Assembly: GCA_016795465.1 (NCBI GenBank) | Contig: JAEUHK010000127.1 | Location: 124,001-188,000 of the forward strand | DNA from: Verrucomicrobiaceae bacterium | GTDB lineage: Bacteria; Verrucomicrobiota; Verrucomicrobiia; Verrucomicrobiales; Verrucomicrobiaceae | Length of the DNA: 64,000 nucleotides | Reading direction: 5' to 3' | Shown here: piece after piece, positions 7,864-16,220 of the stretch | How the letters are laid out: every line of letters starts with the position of its first letter | Position numbering within the stretch: the first letter of the stretch is position 1 | Program-made: the position numbers and the translations under genes | The notes under the pieces: generated by a model | What the model was told of the DNA's origin: nothing | Databases searched by the model: none | Seen by the model: the letters and a program-made list of their open reading frames with translations, nothing else

Positions 7864-10800
7864 TTAAAACGCCTTATCTACTTTCTTTAGCTTGGTCTGA
7901 GGATTAGGGATCGGCAGAAGATGAATGCTATCGGATACCTTGCATTCACTGCTATACACACCCTTATCCGAGTCACTTTCCGTTAACGTTTGTACAGTTT
8001 TGGTGTGTTTGTTGCCGTCCTTATCTGTGTAATCGATTTCAATCTGGGTAGCTGGTTGGTTCGTTGTGATTTGTGCTCCGTTGGAATCGCCAACCTTCTC
8101 GCCTCTGGTGTAGGTTGGCAGACCTGTGTTACCAGTCCTGCCATCAGAATCTTTAATGTTTGTTATTTTTTCACCATCAGTTGCCGCGGCTCCAACCCAC
8201 GTTTGCCCACCTGACTTTTGTGGCCCACCACCAGCCAACACAATATCGAGTCCAAAGGCATCTTTCCAAAAAGTGACGTTGTTACCCACATACCGATACA
8301 CATTCACGTCCCCTGCCTGGAACAGGATCGGGTCCGTCTGCATGAACCTCCCCAGCGCCGCTGAACACACCCGGTTCCGATAGTCATACAGCCCCGACTC
8401 CGCGATCCACTCGCGGCCCGTGTAGAGGAAACGGTTGCCAAAGAAGGAGCTGTCCGCCGTGGCATTCGTGCTGGCGTTGGTCACGGTGACCCTGCCGAAG
8501 GCATCGTAACGGTAGGTTTCCTCTAGGGCACCGCTGCCGTTGGTGAGGGCGATCACGTTACCTAGAGCGTCGTGGTGGTGGTAGTGGGCACCGCCGGCGT
8601 CGATCATCACGAGGATTTCATCGACATCGGCTCCATGCACATACCGGCGGAGTTCGTTGCCAGCGGCATCACGCTCCTCGATGAGGTTCCAGCCATCCCA
8701 CACGAAGTAGGTGGTGATGCCGTTGATGGTGCGTCTCACGACCCGGTTCTTCGTGTCATAGACCTGCGTCACCGTGCCGCTGCTGGTGGTGATGCTGATG
8801 AGGCGGTTGCGGGCATCGTAGCTGGCGCTCTGGGCGCTGCTCTGCCCCAGGAAGTTCGCCGGGGCGCTGGTGAGGTTCCCGTTGCCGTCGTAGGTCAGGC
8901 TGCCGCTGTTGACTGTGGGGTATTGGTTCACGCTGTTGGCGGTGCCGTAGGGATTCGTGATGGTGGTGGCACCGGTGGCGGTGCGGCGGACCTGCGTGCG
9001 GTTCCCCACGGCATCGTAGGTGTAGGTGAGCGTGCTGGCCGGTGTGGTGCCGGTGCTCGTGGCGGAGCTGTATCTCACGCTGGTGACCTGATCGGTGAGG
9101 TCATAGCCATAGACATCCCAAGTTCCTGCGTTGACCTGCATGGCGGTGCGGAGGCCTCGGCTGTTGTAGGTGTAGTCACGTTGCTGGAGCGTGGTGGCAC
9201 CTTGGCTGTGCGTCACATTGAGAAGCTGGTTGGCGGCGTCATAGCCGTAGGCGGCCACGGCACCGGTTTCTAGCGTCTTGGAGGCCAGCGTGCCATCGAG
9301 ATGGTAGGCGTAATCCACCACCGGAGGTGGACCACCGGCTGAAATCGCATCAATCTGGTTCCGGGCCGTGTAGGTGGTTTCCACCACTTCCCCGCTGGGA
9401 TAGCTGAGGCTCTGCCGGAGGCCATCGGCATTGTAGGTGTAGCTCACGGTCCATGCGGCAGGTGCCCCGGCGGTGGCCTGTGTCTCGGAAAGCACCTGGT
9501 TGGCGCTGTCATAAGAATAGCTGGTGGTGGCGCTGCCATTGCTGCTGCTTTGCAGCCTGCCGGCGGCATCAAAGCTGCGCGTGATATTCGGTGCCCCCGC
9601 GCTCCAGTTCTGGGCGATTTCACGATCGCGTGCATCAAAGCCTGCCGTCATGACCTGCCCGGCGCGCGTGCGGTAGGTGGCACGGTTCCCCGCGTCATCA
9701 TAAGTCCAATCCTCGTAGCTGGTGTCCGGGTAGGTGAGGCGTGTCTGGCGGTTTTCGAGATCGTAGGCATGCACATAGGTATTGCCGCGTGCGTCCGTGA
9801 GATTAGTCAGATTCCCCTCTGCATCATACTGGAAGCTGGTGGTTTGCAGCTTCGGATCGACGGTGGTGAGGCGGCGATCCATGCTATCGTAGGTGAAGGT
9901 GGTGGTCACCGAGCCGGGCCTTTTTTGCATCAGCAGGTTGTTGGCCGCATCGTAAGTGTAGTCCGTGCGGCGGAGCAGCGGGTCCGTGACGGAGAGGCGG
10001 CGGTCCCGGTTGTCGTAGGTCATCGTGGTGATCCGCCCCTCGGGGTCCATGATGGTCCGCACGTTGTCGTTGGAGTCGTAGGCGTAGGTCGTGGTGGCGG
10101 CCTCCGCCGTGCCATAGCCCTCCGTCTGGGTGAGCAGCCGCCAGACGATGTCGTAGCCATACTTGGTCTGCCTGCCGGAAGGCAGGGTGATGAGCACCGG
10201 CTTGGCATCCTTGTTGCAGGCGCTGCACCCGCCGCCAGGCTCCCCATAGCTGATCGTGGTGGTGCGACCCAACGGATCCGTGATGGCGATGACACGCTTG
10301 AATTCATCATAGGTGCGCGTCCAGGTGTGGTTGAGCTCGTTGGTTTGCGAAATGAGATTCCCGTAGTCGTCATAGGCAAAGCCCCTCGTCGAGGTGACAC
10401 CGCCCACCGCTGGCAGGGTTTCCGTGGTGATCTGCCCCCGATCATTGAGCGTGTAGGAGGTCACGCGGGAGAGCGGATCGGTAACACTTTGGACCAGATC
10501 GAGAGCATTGTAGGCATAGGTAGTGGTTTCATTCTCAGCGTTGGTGAAGGTCAGAAGCAGACCATTCGCCGAGTAGGTGCTGGTTTCGATGCCGCCGTTC
10601 TGCTGTCGGTGGGTGAGCACCTGGCCGTAGCTGTTATAAGTCCATTCCTCGAAGCTGGAATCGGGATAATCCACCCGAGTCACACGCCCGCTGGTGTCCC
10701 GCGTGTAGGTAGTGGTGCGTGCGGCAATGCCAGGACCGCTGAGGCTGTAACTCAGCACACGCTCGCGACTGTCCCGCGTCCAGGACTCCACCGTACCATC

Positions 10801-12549
10801 AGGGTGTGTCTTGGAGAGCAGATTGCCCAAGGGTGTGCGGGTGTAGCTGTAGGTGAAGCCGCGGGCGTCTTTTCGTGTGGCGACGTGACCCGCGCCTGCT
10901 GCATCAAAGGTAAAATTCGTGGTGCGGCCCGCGCTGTCGTAGAATTTGGTGATGTTCGCGTTCGCACTGTTGTATTCAAATGTCACCGTGTTGCCGTTCG
11001 CATACACCGCCTGCGGTTTGTGCGCCGAAATGAAATCGGTGCTGGCGATCACCTCTCCCGTCAGCCCGCTGCGCTCCTCTCTCACATATCCCAAGGCGGT
11101 ATCAGGATCGAAACCATACTCAATGATGCCTCCCTGGCCCACGATGCGCGGGTCCATGCTGTGCTGGAGGATCGGGCGTGTGTAGTCATGCACCTGCTGG
11201 TAGGAGTAGAGCGCCACGCTGCTGTCAGGATAGCTGACGGAGGCCAGATAGCCCCAGCGAAACCAGGTGCTCGGGTCTTCGTAGGTGGAGTAGTTGTAGA
11301 TAACCTTTCGTCCGTCGCTGGCCTGCACCTCCTTGACGACGAAATTGGAGCTGCTGATCTCGTTCATGCCGATGAACGATGCGGCGGCTACGTTTGCCAC
11401 AACGCCCGAAGGGATGAAATAACGAATCCGGCTCACCCGCTTCGTCACACCCGCTCCCAAATCGAGGCCCACATAGCCGTTCCTCATGTAGGCATAGCGG
11501 TAATAGGTGGCGGTGTCTCCGTCGAAAGCCTTCGCGCTCTCGTGCTCCGTGGGATTCATGGGATCATCCACCCAGTAGGGATCGCTGCCAAACGGCGTGC
11601 CGGTGATCAGATTGTTGTTCTCATCATAGAATTCGATCTCCGAAACCGGGAGGGCCGGATCATTGGTGAAGTCATTCGCGTAGAACAATGTCAGGAAGCG
11701 GCAGGCGGTGGTGTTTGTCACCGTGACTTCGTTCCAAACACCCGTAGCACTCTCCGCAGGACTGGAGCCCAGGGTGACACGCTGCTGGGCGAAACCACCT
11801 TGATTGAGGTAGGTGACCTTCAACCAGCGACCACTCGGGTCCGTGATCTGGCGGACCAGTGTGTCGTTCACGTTGCTGTAACTGAACGTATAGTTGTTCC
11901 CGATGGAGTCCTCCATGCTCTCAATGCGGTAAAAGACAGCACCGCTGGAAGTGTTCGTGCGCTTTTGAAAGCGGAAGATCTCACCACCCATGTTTCGGAC
12001 GGCAAACTCGGTGCCGTTTTGCCGAATCTCCCAGTTGGCGTTGGCCGTGCCGACCCACAGGGTCGGATCAACAGTGTCCTGGGCAAAAGTGAAATCCGCT
12101 CCGCTCGGTGTGCCGACCCTCAAGGAAGGCTGCCCATTGCTAAAAGTTCCCCCATCCCGCATGAACCATTGATAATTGTGCGTCCACACGGATTCACGTC
12201 CGAAACGGCTCTGACTGCTCGCCTGTGGGGCCTGCCGTGTGTTGCTATACCGCATGAACTGCAGCGGCATCTGCCCCACTGATCCAAAAACCGATAGATC
12301 AACAATGCGGCGGTGCGAGTTCCCGCTGTAGGCACTGAACACATTCGTCGAATTGCAATCGCTTGGCGGCGGACTGCTATCTTCATTCTGGCAGGGACTA
12401 CTGCCACCACCACTGCTGCCGCCGCCGCAAGGTGGTTGTGAAGGACTGCCGGGAGATTGATTGGCGCACGGGTTACCATTGGTGGCATAAAGCGCCGAGG
12501 CCATGCCCAGCGTGCCGATGAAAAACCAAGTGGGTAGGTTAATCTTCAT
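7864..12549 (-). CDS. RHS/YD-repeat protein with F5/8-like insert and variable C-terminal tip
   Basis: 1561 aa. A signal peptide is followed by a Pro/Ser/Gly/Cys-rich linker, then an N-terminal beta region with an F5/8-type-C-like insertion (VSEIEFYDENNN, AFDGDTATYYRY, GLDLGAG). Dozens of YD repeats follow (for example TTYAYNALDLVQSVTDPLSR), with a GGGCSACNKD motif between repeat blocks. The conserved RHS core ends with GLYDYRNRVCSAALGRFMQTDP and YRYVGNNVTFWKDAFGLD. After it come 126 residues (7867-8244) of different composition and no recognised domain. RHS proteins form a shell that encloses a C-terminal effector; here the tip is short and unassigned. Co-transcribed with the genes before and after it. 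Confidence 0.9.
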   Translation of the reverse strand: MKINLPTWFFIGTLGMASALYATNGNPCANQSPGSPSQPPCGGGSSGGGSSPCQNEDSSPPPSDCNSTNVFSAYSGNSHRRIVDLSVFGSVGQMPLQFMRYSNTRQAPQASSQSRFGRESVWTHNYQWFMRDGGTFSNGQPSLRVGTPSGADFTFAQDTVDPTLWVGTANANWEIRQNGTEFAVRNMGGEIFRFQKRTNTSSGAVFYRIESMEDSIGNNYTFSYSNVNDTLVRQITDPSGRWLKVTYLNQGGFAQQRVTLGSSPAESATGVWNEVTVTNTTACRFLTLFYANDFTNDPALPVSEIEFYDENNNLITGTPFGSDPYWVDDPMNPTEHESAKAFDGDTATYYRYAYMRNGYVGLDLGAGVTKRVSRIRYFIPSGVVANVAAASFIGMNEISSSNFVVKEVQASDGRKVIYNYSTYEDPSTWFRWGYLASVSYPDSSVALYSYQQVHDYTRPILQHSMDPRIVGQGGIIEYGFDPDTALGYVREERSGLTGEVIASTDFISAHKPQAVYANGNTVTFEYNSANANITKFYDSAGRTTNFTFDAAGAGHVATRKDARGFTYSYTRTPLGNLLSKTHPDGTVESWTRDSRERVLSYSLSGPGIAARTTTYTRDTSGRVTRVDYPDSSFEEWTYNSYGQVLTHRQQNGGIETSTYSANGLLLTFTNAENETTTYAYNALDLVQSVTDPLSRVTSYTLNDRGQITTETLPAVGGVTSTRGFAYDDYGNLISQTNELNHTWTRTYDEFKRVIAITDPLGRTTTISYGEPGGGCSACNKDAKPVLITLPSGRQTKYGYDIVWRLLTQTEGYGTAEAATTTYAYDSNDNVRTIMDPEGRITTMTYDNRDRRLSVTDPLLRRTDYTYDAANNLLMQKRPGSVTTTFTYDSMDRRLTTVDPKLQTTSFQYDAEGNLTNLTDARGNTYVHAYDLENRQTRLTYPDTSYEDWTYDDAGNRATYRTRAGQVMTAGFDARDREIAQNWSAGAPNITRSFDAAGRLQSSSNGSATTSYSYDSANQVLSETQATAGAPAAWTVSYTYNADGLRQSLSYPSGEVVETTYTARNQIDAISAGGPPPVVDYAYHLDGTLASKTLETGAVAAYGYDAANQLLNVTHSQGATTLQQRDYTYNSRGLRTAMQVNAGTWDVYGYDLTDQVTSVRYSSATSTGTTPASTLTYTYDAVGNRTQVRRTATGATTITNPYGTANSVNQYPTVNSGSLTYDGNGNLTSAPANFLGQSSAQSASYDARNRLISITTSSGTVTQVYDTKNRVVRRTINGITTYFVWDGWNLIEERDAAGNELRRYVHGADVDEILVMIDAGGAHYHHHDALGNVIALTNGSGALEETYRYDAFGRVTVTNASTNATADSSFFGNRFLYTGREWIAESGLYDYRNRVCSAALGRFMQTDPILFQAGDVNVYRYVGNNVTFWKDAFGLDIVLAGGGPQKSGGQTWVGAAATDGEKITNIKDSDGRTGNTGLPTYTRGEKVGDSNGAQITTNQPATQIEIDYTDKDGNKHTKTVQTLTESDSDKGVYSSECKVSDSIHLLPIPNPQTKLKKVDKAF

Positions 12550-12594
12550 AGTGGAAAGAATGGGTGTGTTAAAGAAAGTGATGCGTGATGAGGC

Positions 12595-13287
12595 TCAGCG
12601 CTGGGCGGTGGTGCGCATGATGTTCAAAGGCCCCACCCAAAAATCGAATGTCTTGACCTCGCCCGCCGGTGTGGCGACCGTCACACGATGAACACCGTCA
12701 TTCTGCCCCGCTGTGAATTCAAAGGTGGCGCTGCGGTCTGAAGCAAGCCGCACGCTCTGTGAAGGTTTGCTGCCCGCCAATCCGCCACCATCTTGAGCAG
12801 TCAATGCCAGAGGCATCTCTGCAGGGGATCGCTGAAACTGCATGCGGACGTTCACCGCTTCTCCGGCGTCGACCTGTACCCGCGGATACTCTCCCATTTG
12901 ATTGACTTCCAGATGCAGTTTGCGCCCGCTTTTGCCTGTCGTGACCTTTGCCACCACCGGTTCACCTTCGTAATGCGGCTTCCCGGCAGGCCAGTCCACG
13001 ATCTCAAATCCCTCTGCATCGAACCGGCCCGAACCTACCGGAAGGCGGATAGCCTGCAGCGATGCTGAGCCAGCCTCCGAAAGCAGCTGCTTGGACGACC
13101 CGGGCATGGGTGCTTTGTTCCCCGTGGGCCAATCAGGCGATGAAGCACGTTCCACCGTATTGTTTCCCTTCTCATCTCCTATCGGCAAGGGAGCCTCAGG
13201 ATCAGAAAGATGAGTCAAAAACCAAATGCCACCCATGAATAAAACACCACACAACAAAGAGAGTAACAATTTCGGATTCATCATCAC
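12595..13287 (-). CDS. Membrane-anchored or exported protein upstream of the RHS gene
   Basis: 230 aa. An N-terminal hydrophobic segment (LLLSLLCGVLFMGGIWFL) acts as signal anchor. The rest is hydrophilic with a beta-rich C-terminal half (FEFTAGQNDGVHRVTVATPAGEVKTFDFWVG) resembling an Ig-like strand pattern. It lies 45 bp upstream of the RHS gene on the same strand and likely heads that operon. No family was recognised; a role in RHS export or anchoring would be a guess. Confidence 0.6.
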   Translation of the reverse strand: MMMNPKLLLSLLCGVLFMGGIWFLTHLSDPEAPLPIGDEKGNNTVERASSPDWPTGNKAPMPGSSKQLLSEAGSASLQAIRLPVGSGRFDAEGFEIVDWPAGKPHYEGEPVVAKVTTGKSGRKLHLEVNQMGEYPRVQVDAGEAVNVRMQFQRSPAEMPLALTAQDGGGLAGSKPSQSVRLASDRSATFEFTAGQNDGVHRVTVATPAGEVKTFDFWVGPLNIMRTTAQR

Positions 13288-13332
13288 AGTCAGGTTCTAG
13301 TTTGAATCAGGAGTTAAGTGCAAGCCAATACC

Positions 13333-14214
13333 TTACCCGCCCACGCTCACGCTCGCCTCCGCGCTCCACTGGCCGACCTGGTGGTCGTCCACGCGGTAGA
13401 TGGCGCGGTATTTCCATTTCGTGAGGGCGGCGGGGAAAGGTGTCGTGTCCAGGTAGCCGGGCGTGGTGTCGTAGGTGAGGACGACCCAGCCCTTGCCGTC
13501 GGCGCGGTCCACCTGGATTTCACATTGGTCGAGGAACTTGGCGAGGCCCTGCCAGCCCCAGCCAATTTGCACCCCGGCGGCGGAGACGATGGCGGTGATG
13601 TCCGGCTGCACCTGGGCGAGGTCCGGTGTGGTCTCCACAGATCCGAGGATGCCCAGATCCACGCATACCGGCTCCGGGCAGGCGTTGTTTTCCTTCAATT
13701 CCGCCACCAGATCAAAGATGCGGCCCAGCGCCCCGGCAGGGCGTGCCACCACGCCATCCGGCAGCGCGGGCGGCGTATGCACTGGCAGGGTGAGCGGGCC
13801 GCTGCCGCTCATGGCCTGCTCCAGTGCGTTCGTGGCGGCCTTCCCATGCGTGCGGACGGATTCCAGCCAGGAGACCAGCAGATAAACCAGCCAGCGGGCA
13901 TCCGCGATGATGTCTGCCACGCGTGGGGCGGGCAGGCCGAGGGCGGCGGCGTGAAGGGCCAGCTTCAGGCGGAAGTTTTCCAGCCAGACGGCCTGGTCTG
14001 CCTGGCGGGTGGGGAAGTAGTTCTGGCGTTTCATACGGTTGGGGCGTTGGATGGTGGAGGATGGATGAGCGGGAATCACATAGGGCACGAAACCGGGATC
14101 ACCCGGCTCACGGGCATAGCCGAGGCCATCGGGGCCGAAAAAGAGGTTCGGGTCGTCGAAGGTATAACCTCGGCCGGTGTGCGGGTTGATGGCATCGAAG
14201 TGAAGCAGTCGCAT
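13333..14214 (-). CDS. Hypothetical protein with a C-terminal fibronectin-like domain
   Basis: About 293 aa from ATG 14214; ATG 14034 would remove the first 60 residues, and the frame itself opens at 14319. A helical N-terminal part (QADQAVWLENFRLKLALHAA) is followed by a linker and a C-terminal beta domain (CEIQVDRADGKGWVVLTYDT, then KWKYRAIYRVDDHQVGQWS) with the strand pattern of a fibronectin-III-like fold. I believe similar proteins recur in Verrucomicrobia genomes, but cannot check. Transcribed towards the RHS operon, 45 bp away. Confidence 0.6.
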   Translation of the reverse strand: MRLLHFDAINPHTGRGYTFDDPNLFFGPDGLGYAREPGDPGFVPYVIPAHPSSTIQRPNRMKRQNYFPTRQADQAVWLENFRLKLALHAAALGLPAPRVADIIADARWLVYLLVSWLESVRTHGKAATNALEQAMSGSGPLTLPVHTPPALPDGVVARPAGALGRIFDLVAELKENNACPEPVCVDLGILGSVETTPDLAQVQPDITAIVSAAGVQIGWGWQGLAKFLDQCEIQVDRADGKGWVVLTYDTTPGYLDTTPFPAALTKWKYRAIYRVDDHQVGQWSAEASVSVGG

Positions 14215-14417
14215 AAGGTCGCTGCGTTCCCGCCGAGAGCGGAGTGCATGGGGCGTGGTGCCGGGGAAATCCAAGCCTGCCGTACATGAACTGCCTGGGG
14301 CGCAGATTCTGCCTCGCAAGCCCTCTCGCCCTCGGTTCGGATGGGGCGCTCACCTGTGGCTCGAGGCTGAAAAAGCCCGAAAAACCCCTCCGCTGGGCCA
14401 ACAAGCGCCGAAACCAC

Positions 14418-14651
14418 GAAAAGGGGGCGGTTTCCTGGAAAAAGGGGGCAGTGAAAAACGCCGCGGGATGGCCCCCGGAAAGAAAGGGGGCAGTGAAAAA
14501 CCCAACGGGGGCACCCCCATGAAAAAAGGGGGCGCTGAAAAATGAAAAGGGGGCCATCCCGCCGAAAAAGGGGCTGCCCCCGGACAAAAAGGAGGCGCTC
14601 ACCTGAAAAACGGGGGCCATCCCACAGAAAAAGGGGACGCCCCCTTTTTTC
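14418..14651. repeat. Degenerate G-rich tandem repeat array
   Basis: Five to six imperfect units, each built around GAAAAAGGGGGC followed by GTGAAAAA or CTGAAAAA and then a C-run such as GGCCCCC or CACCCCC. Unit length varies from about 20 to 45 bp. The + strand carries many G5 runs and the complementary strand matching C-runs, so hairpins and G-quadruplexes are possible. Open frames cross it on both strands but encode only monotonous Gly/Lys or Gly/Phe/Pro repeats. Confidence 0.75.
14627..14651. terminator. Hairpin with A/T tails at the end of the G-rich array
   Basis: GAAAAAGGGG, a short ACG junction, then CCCCCTTTTTTC forms a stem whose outer part is A:T and inner part G:C. Read in either direction it ends in a T run, as a bidirectional intrinsic terminator would. 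Confidence 0.4.
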
Positions 14652-14772
14652 AGCCCACACGCAGGAAAAATGCCGCTGAGGTGAAGACCCATCGCGCCCT
14701 CAGGAAATAGGATTTCCGCATCCAGGTGGTCAGCCCGGCTGTGCATCGGCCATGAGTGGTGGGACTTCATGA

Positions 14773-14800
14773 TTTATTGCGGAATTTGTTCCGGTATAAT
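14773..14800 (+). promoter_or_regulatory. Possible sigma-70-type promoter
   Basis: A perfect TATAAT lies at 14795-14800, with a weak TTTATT 16 bp upstream at 14773-14778. It points towards the small membrane ORF at 14897. Confidence 0.3.
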
Positions 14801-14896
14801 TCGGTGCCGCCCCTCGAAACAATGTTTTCCTAACGAGACGCTGAAGAATGAATATTCATTTAGGCAACCAACCAGAAGCACCTGAACACCGCCGAT

Positions 14897-15208
14897 GTGC
14901 TTGCCGGTGAGGGCGCGGAGCATGTTGCCGCGCAGATCGGCAGGGTCTTCGAAGACATGGTGGGAAGCAGGAACAAGCTGCCCGCAATGACGCTGATGCT
15001 TCTCGATCACCCGTTGGAGGCCACTGGGATCATCTGGCTGATCGCTCTCGCCACCGCGTGGGCGATTTTTACCCTCCACAGTGCCAAACAGGTGTGGATC
15101 GTGATGTTTGTCAGCGTGGTCTTCTTGGTCGCGACCGCCCATGTGATGACTGCGCTGCTCATGCAGCCTTTGATGCTCATCATGAAAACCCTGAGCGGCG
15201 GAGCGTGA
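14897..15208 (+). CDS. Small predicted membrane protein
   Basis: 103 aa from GTG 14897 (an internal ATG at 14987 is also possible). Two clear hydrophobic helices (ATGIIWLIALATAWAIFTL and VWIVMFVSVVFLVATAHVM) follow a short soluble N-terminal part, which supports this strand over the competing antisense frame. No family was recognised. The frame is open upstream to 14864 without a standard start, so a lost or frameshifted N-terminus is possible. It is isolated between a repeat array and a palindrome cluster. Confidence 0.4.
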   Translation: MLAGEGAEHVAAQIGRVFEDMVGSRNKLPAMTLMLLDHPLEATGIIWLIALATAWAIFTLHSAKQVWIVMFVSVVFLVATAHVMTALLMQPLMLIMKTLSGGA

Positions 15209-15335
15209 CGCCTGCTGGCTGTTTCTAACCCGCATTTCTCACACTCTCTTTGAAAAATGGCACAGGCCTCAAACATCCTTACCCGCCGTGGAGACGGACG
15301 ACCTGACGTGGAATTAAGATGAACCTTGAATGATC

Positions 15336-15405
15336 TCCCACAGATTCGGGAAGGCCCACAGATTGCCTGAAAAAGGAATCTGTGGGCCTCCTTGAATCTG
15401 TGGGA
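15336..15405. repeat. Nested 70-bp inverted repeat
   Basis: Two 29-bp arms (15336-15364 and 15377-15405) match except for a 4-base internal block; the loop is 12 bp. Each arm contains CCCACAGATT twice in the same orientation, so the element is a palindrome made of a duplicated word. It lies in the 443-bp stretch 15209-15651, which contains no gene. Confidence 0.85.
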
Positions 15406-15469
15406 AACACGGATTGGGACCATACCCGTCCCTCCTGGTCAGGATATCTGAGCCTGATGCGACGCGGCC

Positions 15470-15529
15470 TGTAGCTCGGAATTCCGATTTCGAGTCGGCA
15501 CCTTCGCGGAATCGGAATTCCGCGCTACA
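15470..15529. repeat. 60-bp inverted repeat containing CGGAATTCCGATT
   Basis: The 25-bp arms at 15470-15494 and 15505-15529 match at 22 positions, separated by a 10-bp loop. The outer ends are TGTAGC and GCTACA and the inner word CGGAATTCCGATT is itself partly palindromic. It looks like a small mobile or REP-type palindromic element. Confidence 0.8.
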
Positions 15530-15586
15530 TCGCCGCCGCGCATGGTCAAGACTGTGAGAAGCTCAGGCTGAGCGCTCGATGCCTCG

Positions 15587-15634
15587 TTCTGGCGAAGGAG
15601 CCTCCATGACGTGGCGTAGGCACATTCGCCAGAA
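15587..15634. repeat. Inverted repeat TTCTGGCGAA / TTCGCCAGAA
   Basis: Perfect 10-bp arms lie at 15587-15596 and 15625-15634, separated by 28 bp. This is the third palindromic element in the gene-free stretch before the redoxin-like gene, and it lies just beyond that gene's 3' end. Confidence 0.65.
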
Positions 15635-15651
15635 TGCGGAAGGTCCGCCCT

Positions 15652-16200
15652 CTACTTCACACTGATTTTGCATCCTTGCGCCGGCGCTTGCGGCTGTGGC
15701 GCAGGTTTGGAGGCGAGCAGGGCTTCGATGGCGTCACGCAGATCACGGGTGGTGGCGGCTCGCTGGCGTTTGGTGGGGCCGAGGTAGAGGTCGTTGATCC
15801 GGCCTTGGTAATAGACGGCACCTTTGGCATCGAGAAGCACGGCCTCGGGCGTGATGGTGGCCTTCACGAGCTTTGTGAGCGCCTGGTCGGCATCGAGCAG
15901 CACGGGCGCGGTGAATTCATTCACGGTGGCGTGCTCGATGGCGATGTCTCGCGTGACCTCTGGATCGCACTCGATGATGAGCACGCGCACCTTGGCCGAA
16001 TGATCGACGGTGATCTGCTGGATCTCCTTGGCGAAGGATTTCGTCGTGGAGCAGAAGGGCGAGACAAAGAAGAGCAGCGTGGGCTTTCCGTCCGCGGAGG
16101 CCGGGAGCACCTGCGTGGTGCCATCGATGGCCGTGAGCGTGAGATCCGCCGCGGTGGCGAAGGTGGCGACGAGGGAGAACAGGCAGGCGAGGAGGCGCAT
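15652..16200 (-). CDS. Exported thioredoxin-like/redoxin-like protein
   Basis: 182 aa with a signal peptide (LLACLFSLVATFATAA). The thioredoxin-fold pattern is visible: a strand PTLLFFVSPFC, a later strand VRVLIIECD, and TPEAVLLDAKGAVYYQGRIND as the cis-Pro strand and beta hairpin. The active-site position reads CSTT rather than CxxC, so a single peroxidatic-type Cys remains; disulfide reductase activity is unlikely. The C-terminus ends QGCKISVK with a second Cys. Downstream of the DUF3108 gene with a 20-bp gap, so likely co-transcribed. A tail remnant of a paralogue lies at 6714. Confidence 0.7.
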   Translation of the reverse strand: MRLLACLFSLVATFATAADLTLTAIDGTTQVLPASADGKPTLLFFVSPFCSTTKSFAKEIQQITVDHSAKVRVLIIECDPEVTRDIAIEHATVNEFTAPVLLDADQALTKLVKATITPEAVLLDAKGAVYYQGRINDLYLGPTKRQRAATTRDLRDAIEALLASKPAPQPQAPAQGCKISVK

Positions 16201-16220
16201 GAGGCTTGGCGGGATCGATT

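Noticed and set aside
9550..12282. 910-residue + strand frame opposite the RHS gene
   Set aside because: Antisense of repetitive YD-repeat codons in a GC-rich gene; it lacks domain motifs, while the minus frame has a full RHS protein.
14108..14770. Minus-strand 220-residue frame with FFxGGxP repeats
   Set aside because: It arises by translation of the G-rich repeat array; frames are open on both strands and none has non-repeat support.
14774..15235. Minus-strand 153-residue His/Arg-rich frame
   Set aside because: Antisense to the membrane ORF, which has clear membrane helices; the His/Arg composition is typical of a shadow frame.
15209..15651. Possible CRISPR array or tRNA in the palindrome cluster
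   Set aside because: The repeats are inverted pairs of different sequence with no regular spacers, and no tRNA cloverleaf or T-loop sequence was found.
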